Source: Actinomyces sp. B33
GTDB lineage: Bacteria; Actinomycetota; Actinomycetes; Actinomycetales; Actinomycetaceae
Assembly: GCF_028437565.1 (NCBI RefSeq)
Contig: NZ_JAMRYR010000002.1
Coordinates: forward strand, 62,001 to 126,000
DNA: 64,000 nucleotides
Direction: 5' to 3'
Of the stretch, positions 27,283 to 36,391 are shown piece after piece. The notes beneath the pieces were generated by a model, which did no database searches, had not been told where the DNA came from, and was given only the letters and a program-made list of their open reading frames with translations. Numbering within the stretch: position 1 is the first letter of the stretch; each line of letters begins with the position of its first letter. Both the position numbers and the translations under genes were made by a program.

Positions 27283-28277
27283 CAGCGCGGCACCGGGACC
27301 CGGGCGAGGATCCCCTCGACGACGGCGCGCGCGGTGACGCCCTCGAGATCTGCCTCGGCGGTCAGGCTCAGTCGGTGGGCGAGGGTCGAGGGCGCCATCG
27401 CCTTGACGTCGTCGGGGGTGACGAAGCCGCGCCCCTGGAGGAACGCCCATACGCGCGAGGCCCGCAGGAGCGCGGTCGCTCCTCGCGGGGAGACGCCGAG
27501 CCGGACGGACGGGGAGGAGCGGGTCTCCCGCACGAGGTCGACGAGGTAGGAGAGGACGGCGGGGGAGGCCTCGACGGCGCGGGCGGCGCTCCGGGCCGCG
27601 AGGATCTGCTCGGGCCCGGCGACGGCGCGTACCCCGGCCTCACCCAGGGACATTGGATCGAACCCGCCCTGGTGGCGTGCGACGACCTCGAGTTCGGCCT
27701 CGCGCGAGGGGAGGGGGAGCTCGAGCTTGAGGAGGAACCGGTCGAGCTGGGCCTCGGGCAGGGGGTAGGTGCCCTCGTACTCGACGGGGTTCTGGGTCGC
27801 GACGACCATGAAGGGGTCGGCGAGCCGGTGCGTCTGCCCGTCGACGCTCACCTGGTGCTCCTCCATCGCCTCCAGGAGGGCCGACTGGGTCTTGGGGGGC
27901 GTGCGGTTGATCTCGTCGGCGAGGACGAGGTTGGTGAACACCGGGCCGGGGCGGAAGTCGAAGGAGGACGAGCCCGCGTCCCACACGAGGGATCCCGTGA
28001 TGTCGGCGGGCATGAGGTCGGGGGTGAACTGGATGCGGTTCGTCCCGATGTCGAGGGCGGTGGCGAGGGTGCGCACGAGGAGGGTCTTGGCGACGCCGGG
28101 GACGCCTTCGAGGAGGGCGTGGCCGTCGGCGACGAGCGCGATGATGAGGCCGGTGACGGCCCCGTCCTGGCCGACGACGGCTTTGCCGATCTCGGCGCGC
28201 ACGTCGATGAGGCTCTGGCGCGTGGCGAGCTCGTCGTCGGTCAGGGCGCGGCCCGTGCCGTGGGTCGGTTCAGTCAT
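27282..28277 (-). CDS. MoxR-family AAA+ ATPase
   Basis: The 331-residue ATPase has Walker A GVPGVAKT (near residue 60), the TPDLMPADITGS segment, Walker B LVLADEINR, and the sensor region VVATQNPVEYEGTYPLPEAQLDRF, all standard for MoxR. It probably remodels or activates a partner with a vWA fold, most likely the DUF58 product encoded next to it. Its ATG overlaps the stop of the upstream DUF4350 gene by 8 nt. The set DUF7847-like, DUF4129, DUF4350, MoxR, DUF58 is a recurring actinobacterial operon, and here it is divergent from mtrA. Confidence 0.93.
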   Translation of the reverse strand: MTEPTHGTGRALTDDELATRQSLIDVRAEIGKAVVGQDGAVTGLIIALVADGHALLEGVPGVAKTLLVRTLATALDIGTNRIQFTPDLMPADITGSLVWDAGSSSFDFRPGPVFTNLVLADEINRTPPKTQSALLEAMEEHQVSVDGQTHRLADPFMVVATQNPVEYEGTYPLPEAQLDRFLLKLELPLPSREAELEVVARHQGGFDPMSLGEAGVRAVAGPEQILAARSAARAVEASPAVLSYLVDLVRETRSSPSVRLGVSPRGATALLRASRVWAFLQGRGFVTPDDVKAMAPSTLAHRLSLTAEADLEGVTARAVVEGILARVPVPR

Positions 28278-29448
28278 GGCGGATCTCCTTCTCGAGGTCG
28301 TCGAGGTCGTGGATCAGGGCGACGAGGTCGCGATCGGTCGTGGGCGCGGGCCCCCACAGTAGGGCGTGGGCGCGGGAGGGCTCGACGCCGGCGCGGGCGA
28401 GGGCGCCGGCGAGGGCGTTGGCGTCGGCGGAGGGGGCGACGCCCAGACTGCGCGCCAGTCGTTCGGCGCAGGAGGCGCGCAGGGAGTCGGCGGCGCGGCC
28501 GCGGGCCTTCGCCCGGCGCAGGAGGCGCGCCTTGCCGATGAGGGTCTCGGCGGCCGGCACGTGGGCGGGCAGCTCCTCGGGGACGAGCCTGCCGAGCCGG
28601 CGCCCGCGCGCGGCGCCGATGAGGATCAGCCCGGCCGAGCCGAGGACGAGGAGGGGGATCGTCCAGGGGGCGTCGACGTCGGCGGCCTCCGACAGGGAGT
28701 CGGAGAAGTCGGCGACGTACCAGATCACCCGGTCGGTGCCGCCGATGGCGTGGAGAGCCAGGGCGGCCGATCCCTCGTCGAGGATGCTCCGGTTGCGCAC
28801 GATCGCCGAATCGGCGATGACCGCGCGCGACGGGCCGGCGCCGGTGCTCTGGGCGTAGCCGTACATCGCCAGCCCGTCGACGTCGGTCCCCTGCGGGAAG
28901 CACAGGTCCCAGTGGGAGTCGACGAGGCCGCGCGCATCGGGCCCGACCCCGTAGGTCGAGGCCGGCAGGGTGCGGGCGGCCCGGGCCGCGGGCGCGTCGC
29001 ACGAGGCGCCGACGGGGGCCCCGGACTCTTCGTCGAACAGTATGTCGGCGCGCAGCCCGGGGATCGCGTCGCCGTAGAGCTGCTCGGTGCCGATGTAGAC
29101 GACCGGGGAGTCGAGGCCGGCGATGGCGTCGGCGATCTCCAGGCTCATGCGCGACGGGAAGGCGACGACGACGGTCGTCGCCTCGTCGGCGCGATCGACG
29201 ACGGCGGCGGCGTCGTCGAGGACCTCGACGTCGACGCCGTGGTCCTCGAGGACGCTGACGAGCGCCCTGCTGCCCTCGGGCCCCCTGTTGTCGGCCCCGA
29301 GGACCCGGTCGTCGTAGGAGGCCTGCGGGAGGACGAGGAGCGCCAACGAGGCGGCGACGACGATCGCGGCGATGGCCAGGCCCGCTCGGGCGCGCCCCAG
29401 GAGCGTGCGCGCCGTGGGCGTGACGATGGAGACGTCGGCGGCCCTCAT
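28270..29448 (-). CDS. DUF4350 domain membrane protein
   Basis: The 392-residue protein has an N-terminal helix (about 20-42), an extracytoplasmic DUF4350 domain (about 45-245) starting ADNRGPEGSRALVSVLEDHGVDVEV, which resembles a GATase1-like fold, and a second helix near 250-268. A cytoplasmic tail rich in Arg and Ala ends the protein. Two cysteines in the outer domain (SCDAP and DLCFP) could form a disulfide. It is co-encoded with MoxR and DUF4129 proteins, with ATGA-type overlaps on both sides. It probably belongs to a MoxR-dependent membrane complex of unknown purpose. Confidence 0.82.
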   Translation of the reverse strand: MRAADVSIVTPTARTLLGRARAGLAIAAIVVAASLALLVLPQASYDDRVLGADNRGPEGSRALVSVLEDHGVDVEVLDDAAAVVDRADEATTVVVAFPSRMSLEIADAIAGLDSPVVYIGTEQLYGDAIPGLRADILFDEESGAPVGASCDAPAARAARTLPASTYGVGPDARGLVDSHWDLCFPQGTDVDGLAMYGYAQSTGAGPSRAVIADSAIVRNRSILDEGSAALALHAIGGTDRVIWYVADFSDSLSEAADVDAPWTIPLLVLGSAGLILIGAARGRRLGRLVPEELPAHVPAAETLIGKARLLRRAKARGRAADSLRASCAERLARSLGVAPSADANALAGALARAGVEPSRAHALLWGPAPTTDRDLVALIHDLDDLEKEIRHD

Positions 29449-30062
29449 GAGCGGGCCCCCAGGGCGGTCATGACCTCGTCGGACAGGCGGGAGAGCCGGT
29501 CGACGTCGGCGGGGGAGGCCCCGGCGTCGCCGTAGCGGATCGCGTCGAAGGCGTCGGCTTCGCGGGTCAGGGGGGCCGCCAGGCCCGGGAGGCGCGCGCC
29601 CGCGTGGGCGGAGGCCTCGTGGGCGGTCAGGCCGGGGCCGTCGTGGACGAGGCCCGCATCGGCGAGCCGCAGGACGAGGACCCGGTAGGACCAGACGAAG
29701 GCCTCGTCCCACCGGGCCCCCTCGCGCGCGGAGTCGAGGGCGCCGAGGGCCTCGACGATGCCCGTCGTCTCGGCGTCGAAGACGGCGCCGGCGGCCCGCC
29801 TGCGCGCGCGGATCGGGTTGCGCACGACGATGACGACGATGACGACGAGGGCGATGGCGAGGAGGGCGAGGACGACGACCTCCAGGGGGGGCCTCCAGTC
29901 GCCGGAGCCGCTGAGGACGTCGGCGAGGTATTGGAGGACGCGGCGGATCGCCCGGGTCAGGGGGCTGAGCTCCTCGGAGTACTCCGGGCGCGCGAGCTCG
30001 TCCGACAGCCAGGACCGGGCCTGGTCGTCGTCGGGGGTCAGGGGCGCGCCGGCCGGGGTCAT
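29445..30062 (-). CDS. DUF4129 domain membrane protein
   Basis: The 205-residue protein carries a single transmembrane helix (about residues 62-82, LEVVVLALLAIALVVIVVIV) and a C-terminal cytoplasmic DUF4129 domain with DEAFVWSYRVLVLRLADAGLV and LTAHEASAHA, the conserved YR..LLRLAE.GL..P..TA.E pattern. DUF4129 proteins are standard members of MoxR-DUF58 operons. Both ends overlap neighbouring genes by 4 nt. Function is inferred only from the operon. Confidence 0.85.
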   Translation of the reverse strand: MTPAGAPLTPDDDQARSWLSDELARPEYSEELSPLTRAIRRVLQYLADVLSGSGDWRPPLEVVVLALLAIALVVIVVIVVRNPIRARRRAAGAVFDAETTGIVEALGALDSAREGARWDEAFVWSYRVLVLRLADAGLVHDGPGLTAHEASAHAGARLPGLAAPLTREADAFDAIRYGDAGASPADVDRLSRLSDEVMTALGARS

Positions 30063-31297
30063 GGGCGCGCCTGGGCGGCCGCTGCCAGGGCGGGGGCGAG
30101 GTTCTCCGACAGGAACCGCTGATCGAGGTACATCAGCACCTGGTAGGCGGTGGTGATCGGCATGATGACGGAGGTCAGGAGGAACGTCAGGGACATCGAC
30201 AGGGGGAGGAACACCGTGGGGGGCAGGGCGACGGCGGCGACCCCGGTGATGACGCCTGTGCCCGTCGACAGGATGCCCGAGGCGGCCCCGGTCAGGGCGA
30301 TGATGAGGAGGAGGCGCCCGGCGGTGCGCCAGAAGGCCCCGCGCGTCAGCGCCCACGACCGCTTGAGGGCCTCGACGGGGCCCGCCTCCTCCAGGACGAC
30401 GGTGATCGGCGTGTAGAGGAAGCGGATCTGGAGGTAGAGGGAGGGGGCCACCGCCAGGACGACGAAGACGATGACCATGAGGATGACGAGGACGATGCCG
30501 CCCCCGCCGTCGGATAGGCCGATGATTTGGCTGGCGATGAGGAACCCGACGCCGACGAGGACCGCGCCGACGACGAGCACGGCGATCGTCCCGATCAGGG
30601 AGACGAGGATCGTCGCGCCGATCAGCGGGAGGAACCGGGGCGTGAAGCGCGACCACGCCTCGGCCAGCGTCGGCTTGAGGCCGAGCACGGCGTCGGCGAC
30701 CGCGATGGACAGGACCCCCGACAGCAGGAGGGTGGCGAAGAAGGACCCGGCGGACGACAGCAGCGACGTCGTCAGCAGGCCGGCGATCTGGGAGGAGACG
30801 GCGGTCAGTTCGTCGTCGATCGAGGCCTGCGGATCGTCGAGTCCGCCGATCAGGAGCGCGTCGGAGCTGAGGAACATGCCGACCCCGGAGATGACCGCGA
30901 CGACCGCCATGACGGCGACGGAGAAGCCGAAGAGGACCGTGGGGTTCGAGCGGACCGCTCGGAAGGTCCCCTCGAAGAGCTCGCCGAGGCCCAGAGGACG
31001 CAGAGGGATGATGCCCGGCTGAGGCGCGTATCCACGCGGATCGGGGATCCCGGGGGCCGGCTGCGGGGCCCGCGGGGCGGGTCCGCCGCCGACCGCGTCG
31101 GGACGCGGGGGAGTCGTCCACCCGGGCTGGTCCGGGGCGCTCCACGAGGTCGGGGCCTGGGGGGCTCCGGGGCCCGCGGGAGTCGGGGGAGGCGGGGTCG
31201 CGGGGCCCACGGGGGAGGGGGGCGCGGTCGGGGCGCCGGGGGGCGCCCACTGGTCGGGCTGCTGATCCGGGGAACTGGGCCCCATCGGGTTGGTCAT
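30059..31297 (-). CDS. Polytopic membrane protein (DUF7847/glycerophosphodiester phosphodiesterase membrane-domain-like)
   Basis: A 412-residue protein with a proline-rich, disordered N-terminal 95 residues (many PP and AP pairs), then a conserved amphipathic stretch IIPLRPLGLGELFEGTFRAV and about six long hydrophobic helices. The LGELF..T....R.NP signature before the first helix is shared with actinobacterial membrane proteins annotated as glycerophosphoryl diester phosphodiesterase membrane domain proteins; no phosphodiesterase active site is present. The ATG follows a GAGGAGG ribosome-binding site. It is the first gene of the MoxR operon and divergent from mtrA (134 bp between them). Confidence 0.75.
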   Translation of the reverse strand: MTNPMGPSSPDQQPDQWAPPGAPTAPPSPVGPATPPPPTPAGPGAPQAPTSWSAPDQPGWTTPPRPDAVGGGPAPRAPQPAPGIPDPRGYAPQPGIIPLRPLGLGELFEGTFRAVRSNPTVLFGFSVAVMAVVAVISGVGMFLSSDALLIGGLDDPQASIDDELTAVSSQIAGLLTTSLLSSAGSFFATLLLSGVLSIAVADAVLGLKPTLAEAWSRFTPRFLPLIGATILVSLIGTIAVLVVGAVLVGVGFLIASQIIGLSDGGGGIVLVILMVIVFVVLAVAPSLYLQIRFLYTPITVVLEEAGPVEALKRSWALTRGAFWRTAGRLLLIIALTGAASGILSTGTGVITGVAAVALPPTVFLPLSMSLTFLLTSVIMPITTAYQVLMYLDQRFLSENLAPALAAAAQARP

Positions 31298-31393
31298 CGG
31301 TCCTCCTCAAACGGCGAGCGCCCCCATCGTGCCATGTTCGGGGGCCGTCGACGAGCCCCCGACGGGCGTGTGGATCCACCGGGCCGCGCGAGT

Positions 31394-31432
31394 CGTGTGC
31401 ATCCGGGGCCGACTCGTGACACGATCGTGACA
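31394..31432 (+). promoter_or_regulatory. Candidate MtrA autoregulatory site over the mtrA promoter and start codon
   Basis: CGTGACA occurs at 31415-31421 and again at 31426-31432, exactly 11 bp apart; a degenerate copy CGTGTGC begins at 31394, 21 bp (two turns) further upstream. On the minus strand the pair reads GTCACG-N5-GTCACG, close to the GTCACA-type direct repeats reported for mycobacterial MtrA. CACGAT at 31420-31425 is a plausible -10, 6 nt before the ATG, so bound MtrA would cover promoter and start. Confidence 0.55.
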
Positions 31433-32112
31433 TGAATGCGCGCATCCTCGTCGTCGACGACGACGTCGCCCTGGCAGAGATGATCGGGATCGTCCTGGAG
31501 ACCGAGGGGTACGCGGTCTCGACCTGCTCCGATGGGGCCCACGCGGTTGAGGAGTTCCGCTCCCTGGCGCCCGACCTCGTCCTCCTCGACCTCATGCTGC
31601 CCGGACTCGACGGGATCGAGGTGTGCCGCCGGATCCGGCGCGAGTCCGACGTGCCCGTCGTCATGCTCACCGCCCGATCGGACACCAGCGACGTCGTCGC
31701 CGGGCTCGAGGCCGGCGCCGACGACTACGTCCCCAAGCCGTTCAAGCCCAAGGAGCTCGTCGCCCGCGTCCGCGCCCGGCTGCGCGGGCGCGAGGACTCC
31801 GGCGAGGAGCGGATCGCGCTCGGCGACCTCGTCATCGACGTCCCCGGGCACGTCGTCAGCCGGGAAGGCACACCCATCCCCCTGACCCCCCTCGAGTTCG
31901 ACCTCCTCGTCGCCCTGGGGCGCGCCCCGTGGAAGGTGTTCAGCCGCGAGGAGCTCCTGGAGAAAGTGTGGGGCTACCGGCACGCCGCCGACACGCGCCT
32001 CGTCAACGTCCACGTCCAGCGGCTGCGCTCGAAGATCGAGCACGACCCGGAGAAGCCCGAGCTCGTCGTCACCGTCCGCGGAGTCGGCTACCGTGCCGGA
32101 ACCGCGTCCTGA
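31432..32112 (+). CDS. mtrA: Two-component response regulator MtrA
   Basis: MtrA is the DNA-binding partner of MtrB and in actinobacteria controls division, cell-wall hydrolases and osmotic responses. The 226-residue protein has a receiver domain with acidic residues D9-D11, the phosphorylated aspartate D53 (LLDLMLPG), the threonine switch in VVMLTAR and the lysine in VPKPFKPKE, and an OmpR winged-helix domain ending VTVRGVGYR. DDYVPKPFKPKELVARVRAR is characteristic of MtrA. The ATG has no ribosome-binding site, consistent with a leaderless transcript. It overlaps mtrB by 20 nt. The mtrA-mtrB-lpqB order is the conserved one. Confidence 0.96.
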   Translation: MNARILVVDDDVALAEMIGIVLETEGYAVSTCSDGAHAVEEFRSLAPDLVLLDLMLPGLDGIEVCRRIRRESDVPVVMLTARSDTSDVVAGLEAGADDYVPKPFKPKELVARVRARLRGREDSGEERIALGDLVIDVPGHVVSREGTPIPLTPLEFDLLVALGRAPWKVFSREELLEKVWGYRHAADTRLVNVHVQRLRSKIEHDPEKPELVVTVRGVGYRAGTAS

Positions 32113-33730
32113 CTCCCCCCCGGGCCCCCTCGACCGCCTGCGCGATCGGATCGCGTCGAGCAGGCTGTGGCGGTCCGCCGCCTCCTCCCGCCCGGCTCGG
32201 GCCGTCCGGTCCTCGCTGTCGGTGAGGGCCGCGATCCTCGTCGGCCTCGTCCTCGTCGTCCTCGGCACCGTCTTCGCCCTCCTCTCCTCCTCCCTCCTGC
32301 GCTCCTCGGTCTTCGAGTCCCGGCGCGAGCAGATCCTCGACGACGCGTCCGTGCGCTTCTCCGCCGCCCAGTCCCTCTTCGACCAATCGACCGCGACGAC
32401 GACCGACCAGGTGCAGGAGGCTGCCCGGCAGACCGTCTCGTCGATCCGCTCGTCCGCCGCCGGCGCCGGCGCCGTCTCCGTCGTCCTCCTGCGCTCGCAG
32501 GACCCCACCGCCAGCCTGCGGATCAACCAGATCGTCGACCAGGCGATGGACGGGGTCGTCTCCGACGAGATGCGCCGAGCCGTCGTCGGATCGGGCGGCG
32601 CCCAATGGCAGTCCATCGCCATCCCCGCGTCCGCGGGCTCGTCGGCGACCGAGCCGGGGATCCTCGTCGGCATGCAGGTCCGCCTCCCCAGGGCCGGCGC
32701 CCACGAGCTCTACATCGTCTACTCGCTGGCCTCCGACCAGTCCCAGGTCGACACGATCCTCTCCGTCCTCGCGATCGCCGCGATCCCCGTCGCCATCGGG
32801 CTGCCCGTCGGGGTCTCCTGGATGCTCTTCCGGCTCCTCGCCCCCGTCCGCCGGACCGCGTCCGCCGCCCAGGAGATCTCCGCAGGCGATCTGTCCGCCC
32901 GGGTCCCCGCCGACGGGTCCGACGAGATGGCCCACCTGTCGCGCGCCTTCAACGACATGGCCGCCTCCCTTCAGTCGAAGATCAACGAGTACGACGAGCT
33001 CTCCCAGCTCCAGCAGCGCTTCGTCTCCGACGTCTCCCACGAACTGCGCACCCCCCTGACGACGATCCGCATGGCCGACTCGGTGATCTGGGACAACCGC
33101 GACAGCCTCGACGGCGGCGCCAAGCGCTCGGCCGAGCTCCTCCACGAGCAGACCGAGCGCATGGAGTCCATGCTCGCCGACCTCCTGGAGATCTCCCGCT
33201 ACGACGCCCGCTCGGCCCTCCTCGACCCGGAGGTCACCGACCTGCGGCCCCTCGTCGCCAAGGTCGTCGACGCCCACGTCGACCTCGCCGAGCGCAACCG
33301 GGTCCCCGTGCGCGTCCGCGCCCCTCGCGAGCGCTGCGCCGCCGAGATCGACGCCAGGCGCATCGAACGGGTCCTGCGCAACCTCCTCGTCAACGCCGTC
33401 GAGCACGCCGACTCCACGCCCGTCGACATCGACCTGGGAGTCGGCCCGACCTCCGTCGCCGTGCGCGTGCGCGACCACGGGGTCGGCATGACCCCCGAGG
33501 TCGCCGCCCGCGTCTTCGACCGCTTCTACCGCGCCGACACCTCCCGGGTGAGGACCACCGGCGGCACCGGGCTCGGACTGGCCATCGCCACCGAGGACGT
33601 CGCCCTCCACGGGGGGACCCTCGCCGTCAGGGGGGAGCCCGGCCGGGGGGCCTCCTTCCTCATGACGCTGCCGCGCGTCGCCGGGGCCCCCATCGAGGAA
33701 CAGCCCCTGGGCCTGTGGGAGGAGGACTGA
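32093..33730 (+). CDS. mtrB: Sensor histidine kinase MtrB
   Basis: The 545-residue kinase has a transmembrane helix near residues 43-65, an extracytoplasmic sensor region to about 215, a second helix near 220-245, a HAMP linker, and the HisKA domain with VSDVSHELRTPL, H316 being the phosphorylated histidine. The HATPase domain follows with an N box around NLLVNAVEHA and G boxes VRDHGVGM and GGTGLGLAI. It phosphorylates MtrA. The GTG start lies inside the mtrA coding region. The stop overlaps the lpqB ATG by 1 nt, so the three genes are coupled. Confidence 0.95.
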   Translation: MPEPRPDSPPGPLDRLRDRIASSRLWRSAASSRPARAVRSSLSVRAAILVGLVLVVLGTVFALLSSSLLRSSVFESRREQILDDASVRFSAAQSLFDQSTATTTDQVQEAARQTVSSIRSSAAGAGAVSVVLLRSQDPTASLRINQIVDQAMDGVVSDEMRRAVVGSGGAQWQSIAIPASAGSSATEPGILVGMQVRLPRAGAHELYIVYSLASDQSQVDTILSVLAIAAIPVAIGLPVGVSWMLFRLLAPVRRTASAAQEISAGDLSARVPADGSDEMAHLSRAFNDMAASLQSKINEYDELSQLQQRFVSDVSHELRTPLTTIRMADSVIWDNRDSLDGGAKRSAELLHEQTERMESMLADLLEISRYDARSALLDPEVTDLRPLVAKVVDAHVDLAERNRVPVRVRAPRERCAAEIDARRIERVLRNLLVNAVEHADSTPVDIDLGVGPTSVAVRVRDHGVGMTPEVAARVFDRFYRADTSRVRTTGGTGLGLAIATEDVALHGGTLAVRGEPGRGASFLMTLPRVAGAPIEEQPLGLWEED

Positions 33731-35400
33731 TGCGCCGGAGCGTCCGCCTCGTCGCCGCCCTGGCCGGCGTTGCCCTCCTCCTCGCCGGGTGCACCGCCCT
33801 GCCCCAGGCCTCGGCCCCCCAGCCCTTCGACGTGTCCGTCCCCGACGCGGCCCCCATCCAGCTGTCCGCGGACGGCCCCGCCGCCGGAGCGGACGCGACG
33901 ACCCTCGTGCGCGACTTCCTCCTGGCCTGCGCGGCCGGCGCCACCGACGACTTCGCGACCGCCCGCCTCTTCCTCACCGCCGCCTCGGCGCAGACCTGGG
34001 ACCCCCAGGAGCAGATCGTCGTCTACGACGCCGACTCCTCGCCGAGGATCGCCGAGACCGGGGTCCCCTCGCCGGACTCCTCGTCGGTGTCCGTCACCGT
34101 CCCCGCCCTGGCCAGCGTCGACGCCCGCGGCGTCATGTCGCTCGCGCCGCGCTCGTCGGTCGACCAGGCCTTCGACCTCGTCAGGGAGGGCGGCGAATGG
34201 AGGATCGACGCGCCCCCGGACGGACTGCTCATCCCGCGGGCCTCCTTCACGTCGACCTACGAGCTGGCGAACCTGTGGTTCCCCGCGACCACCGGCGACG
34301 CCCTCGTCGCCGACCCCCGGTGGTACCCCGCGCGCCGACTCGCCGGCCACCTCCTCGCCGGGCTCGTCGACGGGCCCCGCGAGGCCCTCGATGGGGGAGT
34401 GGTCAACGCGATCCCCGGGGGGGCGACGATCCCCTCCCAGGGAGTCGAGACCGTCGACCGCACCGCGCGCGTCGTCCTCAACGCCTCCGCCCCCGCCGAC
34501 GAGCCCTCGCGCCGGCTCCTCGCCTGGCAGATCGCCGAGACCCTCACCCAGGCCCCGTCCGTGACCTCCGTCGACCTGCGGGTCGGCGGCGAGCAGATCA
34601 GCACCGAGGACCTTCCCGAGCCCCCCGCCTACGACCTCGACGCCCGCGTCGTCCTCACCGATGACGGGATCGGCGTCCTCTCCGGCGCCGCCGTCTCCCC
34701 CCTGCCGATCGACACCCCGCCTCCGCCGACCGCGACCTCGCCGGCCCTGTCCCCCGTCGGCCGCGACCTCGTCGCGTGGAACGAGGACGACACCCTCGTC
34801 ATCACCCGCATCGCCGACGGGCCCGACGCCGTCCGCGAGGTCCCCGGGATCCCCGCCTCCTCGGCGGCCTCCATCGATCGATTCGGATGGGTGTGGGCCG
34901 TCGGGGAGTCCGGCATCGTCGCCGCCTCGCCCGAGTCCGAGCCGCTCCCGGTCCCCTCCGAGGGCGGCGTCGACCCCCGGCTGGTGCGCATCTCCCCGGA
35001 TGGGGCGCGCGCCCTCGTCGTCACCGGCGGAGCAGATCAGTCGGCGCTGCTCGTCGCCACCGTCGAGCGGGACGCCTCCGGCAGGCCGGTCGCCCTGACC
35101 TCGATGGAGGAGGCGGCCCCGCCGCTCGGCACGACGATCGACGCGTCGTGGGCCGGCGGGGACGTCATCGTCGTCGCCTCCCGTCGGGTCGGCGAGCAGG
35201 CCGAGCAGACGATCACGTCGATCGACCTGGGCGGGCTCGCGTCGTCGTCCCCCCTGCCCTCGGAGGCCGTGTCGTTGAGCGCGGGCGCGGGCCCCGGAGC
35301 CCCGTGCATGACGACCTCCGAGGGGCGCGGCGCCTGCCGATCGGGCGCCCTGTGGCAGGTCCTCGCCCCCGCCGTGAGGGCCGTGCGCCACGCCGGCTGA
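33730..35400 (+). CDS. lpqB: Lipoprotein LpqB
   Basis: The 556-residue protein has a lipoprotein signal peptide with lipobox LLAGC (cysteine near residue 20), then a GerMN-like region with RDFLLACAAGATDDFATARLFL and YARRLAGHLLAGLVDGP, and a C-terminal beta-propeller-like half with PALSPVGRDLVAWN. LpqB binds the sensor part of MtrB and tunes MtrA phosphorylation in mycobacteria. The ATG shares its first base with the mtrB stop (TGATG). Length and order match the family. Confidence 0.93.
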   Translation: MRRSVRLVAALAGVALLLAGCTALPQASAPQPFDVSVPDAAPIQLSADGPAAGADATTLVRDFLLACAAGATDDFATARLFLTAASAQTWDPQEQIVVYDADSSPRIAETGVPSPDSSSVSVTVPALASVDARGVMSLAPRSSVDQAFDLVREGGEWRIDAPPDGLLIPRASFTSTYELANLWFPATTGDALVADPRWYPARRLAGHLLAGLVDGPREALDGGVVNAIPGGATIPSQGVETVDRTARVVLNASAPADEPSRRLLAWQIAETLTQAPSVTSVDLRVGGEQISTEDLPEPPAYDLDARVVLTDDGIGVLSGAAVSPLPIDTPPPPTATSPALSPVGRDLVAWNEDDTLVITRIADGPDAVREVPGIPASSAASIDRFGWVWAVGESGIVAASPESEPLPVPSEGGVDPRLVRISPDGARALVVTGGADQSALLVATVERDASGRPVALTSMEEAAPPLGTTIDASWAGGDVIVVASRRVGEQAEQTITSIDLGGLASSSPLPSEAVSLSAGAGPGAPCMTTSEGRGACRSGALWQVLAPAVRAVRHAG

Positions 35401-35413
35401 GCGCCGCGAGGAC

Positions 35414-35445
35414 CCCGGCGGCGCCGGCCCGGAGGAGGCGCCGGG
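35414..35445 (+). terminator. Weak hairpin after lpqB
   Basis: CCCGGCG (35414-35420) and CGCCGGG (35439-35445) can pair over an 18-nt loop, 14 nt after the lpqB stop. The stem is short, the loop large and there is no T tract. Confidence 0.25.
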
Positions 35446-35524
35446 CGGACCGCGCCCCGGGAACTCTCAGGAGCCCGGTCCACAGGAGTCCGTCGGCGGA
35501 TGGCGGACGCGGGGCGGCCCCGCG

Positions 35525-35530
35525 CACACT
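35525..35530 (+). promoter_or_regulatory. -10 element, leaderless comF-like gene
   Basis: CACACT, 6 nt (CGCCCC), then ATG at 35537. The same hexamer and spacing precede 44500 and, on the other strand, 49371. Confidence 0.5.
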
Positions 35531-35536
35531 CGCCCC

Positions 35537-36217
35537 ATGAGTGGTGGCGCGCTGACCGCGCTCGCGGACGCCCTGTGGCCGGTGCAGTGCGCCGGCTGCG
35601 GCGCGTGGGACCAGAGGCTGTGCCCGCAGTGCATCGGGGCGTGCGGCCGGGCCGTCGGAGCCGGGGACGTCGACGGGGTGCCGCTCGTGGCCCTGGGCCC
35701 CTACGACGGGGCGCTGCGCGGCATCGTCCTGGCCGTGAAGCACGCCGAGCGCTTCGACCCCGGGCCCGTCCTCGACCGGGCCGGCGGGGCGCTCGGCGCC
35801 GCCGTGGCCGACGGCCTGCGCGAATCGGGGGCGGCGGACGGGGCGCCGGAGGTCTGGGTGGTGCCCGCGCCGTCGAGCTGGGCGCGCCGCCTGCTCGGAC
35901 GACCCGTCGTCCCCCGGCTGGCTCGGGCCGTGGGCCGGGCACTGGCCGATGCGGCGGGAGGGCCGCGGTCTTTCGGCCCCGCGCGGGTGAGGGTCGTCGA
36001 CGCCCTCGTCCTGCGCCCCGGGGCTCGCTCCCAGTCCGGACGCGGCTCGGCGGACCGCAGGGGAGGCCGCGAGGGCGCGATGGCGGCGCTCGTCGTCCCT
36101 CCGGCCGGCGTCCCCGTCGTCCTCGTCGACGACGTCGTCACCACCGGCGCCACCGCCCGGGAGATGATCCGCCTCATGCCCGCCGCCGTATCGATGGCCG
36201 CGATGGCCCGGGCCTAG
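35537..36217 (+). CDS. ComF-family phosphoribosyltransferase-like protein
   Basis: The 226-residue protein opens with a zinc-finger-like CAGCGAWDQRLCPQC (C-x2-C and C-x2-C), then LVALGPYDGALRGIVLAVKHAERFD, and ends with the phosphoribosyl pyrophosphate loop VVLVDDVVTTGATAREM. ComF takes part in DNA uptake in competent bacteria; in non-competent actinobacteria the role is unclear and may be nucleotide salvage-like. Position between lpqB and hpf is conserved (mycobacterial Rv3242c). A CACACT -10 lies 6 nt before the ATG. Confidence 0.88.
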   Translation: MSGGALTALADALWPVQCAGCGAWDQRLCPQCIGACGRAVGAGDVDGVPLVALGPYDGALRGIVLAVKHAERFDPGPVLDRAGGALGAAVADGLRESGAADGAPEVWVVPAPSSWARRLLGRPVVPRLARAVGRALADAAGGPRSFGPARVRVVDALVLRPGARSQSGRGSADRRGGREGAMAALVVPPAGVPVVLVDDVVTTGATAREMIRLMPAAVSMAAMARA

Positions 36218-36385
36218 AGCCGCTCGCCCGGCGGGGCGCACGCGCACGACGGCGAACGGCGGCCCCGGGAGGACGCGGCCGCCGGGCACGATCGGCGATC
36301 CGCAGGCCTCCGCGGACACGGGGACGCCTCCGGCGCCCGAGGCCGGGCCCCGTTCGGAACCCCTGCCGACCAGGCCGATCTCGAC

Positions 36386-36391
36386 TATGCT
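36386..36391 (+). promoter_or_regulatory. -10 element for hpf
   Basis: TATGCT, a TANNNT match, about 150 nt before the hpf ATG, giving a leader near 140 nt. No convincing -35. GGGTCAC at 36394-36400 and 36415-36421 flank the expected start point; their GTCAC cores and two-turn spacing resemble the repeats at mtrA. Confidence 0.45.
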
